From Candidatus Bathyarchaeota archaeon (GTDB lineage: Archaea > Thermoproteota > Bathyarchaeia > Bathyarchaeales > Bathycorpusculaceae): a stretch of 6,453 nt of DNA. The notes beneath the pieces are model-generated. The model saw nothing but the letters and a program-made list of their open reading frames with translations, was not told where the DNA came from and did not search any database. The DNA lies in NCBI GenBank assembly GCA_026014845.1, contig JAOZHM010000049.1, forward strand, positions 1 through 6,453, written 5' to 3'. Of this stretch, positions 5,862 to 6,453 are shown piece after piece (within the stretch, counting starts at the first letter, position 1; the number at the start of each line of letters is the position of its first letter). A program made the position numbers and the translations under genes.

Positions 5862-5869
5862 TTTTAAAA
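5862..5869. promoter_or_regulatory. Palindromic TATA element shared by rpoP and trm5
   Basis: TTTTAAAA is perfectly palindromic, and its centre lies about 40 nt from the rpoP ATG (5826) and about 40 nt from the in-frame trm5 TTG (5906). On the minus strand it reads CATTTTTAAAAG and would start the rpoP transcript with a leader of roughly 10-15 nt. On the plus strand CTTTTAAAAATG would start transcription near 5893-5896, just upstream of the TTG. Use for rpoP is likely. Use for trm5 is inference, since a separate trm5 promoter could lie inside rpoP (TTATACA near 5784). Confidence 0.5.
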
Positions 5870-6453
5870 ATGTTTGCCATAAATACCATACGCGAGAGAG
5901 CTATCTTGAAAAAACGTTTGAAAAATCGCCTTTCAGAGTTTCTTTCTTCCGAGGAGTTAACTTGCATTTACAATTCTTATGACGTTATTGGAGATATAGC
6001 GATTATACGTGTAACTGAGAGATCCAGAAAATACAGCCGAATAATTGCAGAAACAATTATGAACGTTCAAAAGAATGTAAAAACAGTTTTGGCTCAAACA
6101 AGTTCTGTTCGTGGAGATTTCCGACTTAGAAAACTGGACTTTGTCGCCGGCCAAAACAAAACCACTACAGTCCACAATGAATACGGCTGTTTATTTTCTG
6201 TTGATGTTGGAAAATGCTATTTTTCACCCAGGCTTCTTTACGAGCGAATGCGGATCGCAAAACAAGTAGGAAACGGAGAAGTTGTTGTAAACATGTTTGC
6301 TGGAGTAGGCTGTTTCTCCATAGTTATTGCTAAACATTCAAAAGCTGAAAAGGTCTACTCGATTGATGTTAACCCCGTAGCAATCCAATTCATGCAACAA
6401 AACGTCAGGCTTAACAGGATTTACAGAAGAGTAATCCCTATAAAAGGAGACGC
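5870..6453 (+). CDS. trm5: tRNA (guanine(37)-N1)-methyltransferase Trm5 (3' truncated by window end)
   Basis: The first 194 codons of the class I SAM-dependent enzyme that makes m1G37 next to the anticodon, which prevents +1 frameshifting and starts wyosine synthesis on tRNA-Phe. Signatures, numbered from ATG 5870: YDVIGDIAII (37-46) opening the D2 domain; KNVKTVL (68-74); a short Gly-containing SSVRGDFR segment (78-85); HNEYG (102-106); VDVGKCYFSPRLLYERMRIA (111-130), the family's hallmark; then the Rossmann motif I VVVNMFAGVGCFSI (138-151), the SAM-ribose acidic strand VYSIDVNP (162-169) and the start of motif III-IV (VIPIKGD). The NPPY catalytic motif lies beyond the window. Only 36 residues precede YDVIGD, so the N-terminal D1 tRNA-elbow domain appears absent, as in D1-less archaeal Trm5 types. 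Start choice: ATG 5870 is the only in-frame ATG but overlaps the TATA element and has no SD. TTG 5906, with GAGAGAG just upstream, fits both the family N-terminus and the promoter better. Divergent from rpoP. Confidence 0.93.
   Translation, partial: MFAINTIRERAILKKRLKNRLSEFLSSEELTCIYNSYDVIGDIAIIRVTERSRKYSRIIAETIMNVQKNVKTVLAQTSSVRGDFRLRKLDFVAGQNKTTTVHNEYGCLFSVDVGKCYFSPRLLYERMRIAKQVGNGEVVVNMFAGVGCFSIVIAKHSKAEKVYSIDVNPVAIQFMQQNVRLNRIYRRVIPIKGD

Noticed and set aside
3080..5921. The 12-mer AAAAACGTTTGA occurs at about 3080 and about 5910
   Set aside because: Only two copies, one before a start codon and one within trm5 coding sequence. The AT-rich composition makes coincidence likely.
5827..5967. 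47-residue N-terminal extension of rpoP
   Set aside because: RpoP proteins start just before the first zinc knuckle. The ATG at 5826 has its own ribosome binding site, and the extension would cross the TATA box and the start of trm5.
5957..6175. Minus-strand open frame inside trm5
   Set aside because: It is antisense to strongly conserved Trm5 D2 motifs on the plus strand.
1..6453. tRNA or rRNA genes, CRISPR arrays, insertion sequences
   Set aside because: No cloverleaf with GTTCRA arm, no regularly spaced repeats and no transposase motifs or terminal inverted repeats were seen.

Overview
The window looks archaeal. A 56-residue RNA polymerase subunit P (Rpo12) and a Trm5 tRNA-G37 methyltransferase, both with archaeal-type sequences, lie at the right end. 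Candidate promoters are T/A-rich TATA boxes, some preceded by purines, about 25-30 nt upstream of plausible start sites. The GlyA-family enzyme resembles the methanogen/archaeal GlyA clade rather than the bacterial one, and the large surface protein is saturated with N-glycosylation sequons. Moderate GC, frequent GTG/TTG starts and partial Shine-Dalgarno use fit a mesophilic or moderately thermophilic archaeon. A TACK-type lineage such as Bathyarchaeia is a guess from general feel, not a demonstrated placement.

Left part (1-2900): a possible C-terminal fragment of an upstream gene (2-90) is followed, after a purine-rich ribosome binding site, by a DUF362-family protein (+, GTG start at 110). 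Converging on it from the right are two minus-strand genes, probably co-transcribed. The first is a serine hydroxymethyltransferase (GlyA)-family PLP enzyme. The second, 81 nt downstream, is a Cys/His-rich protein of about 209 aa that resembles the DUF6144 / thiazoline-carboxylate-hydrolase-like group. The GlyA-family enzyme keeps the PLP lysine but has lost the catalytic glutamate and the PLP-stacking histidine of true SHMT, so its reaction may differ from the textbook one.

Middle part (2893-5282): a divergent intergenic region of about 195 nt carries back-to-back TATA boxes. It separates the GlyA-family gene from a 695-aa surface protein. That protein has a signal peptide, an IPT/Ig-like N-terminal domain, a row of prealbumin/carboxypeptidase-regulatory-like beta modules, about 38 N-X-S/T sequons, one C-terminal transmembrane helix and a short basic tail. 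A long imperfect inverted repeat follows its stop codon and overlaps the probable TATA box of the next gene.

Right part (5283-6453): a 98-aa protein with eight cysteines in its first 61 residues (+) converges on rpoP (-). rpoP is divergent from trm5 (+, cut by the window end). A single palindromic TATA element sits almost exactly midway between the rpoP start and a plausible trm5 TTG start, suggesting a compact two-way promoter for two information-processing genes. No RNA genes, CRISPR arrays or mobile elements were seen. No gene-free stretch exceeds 300 bases.
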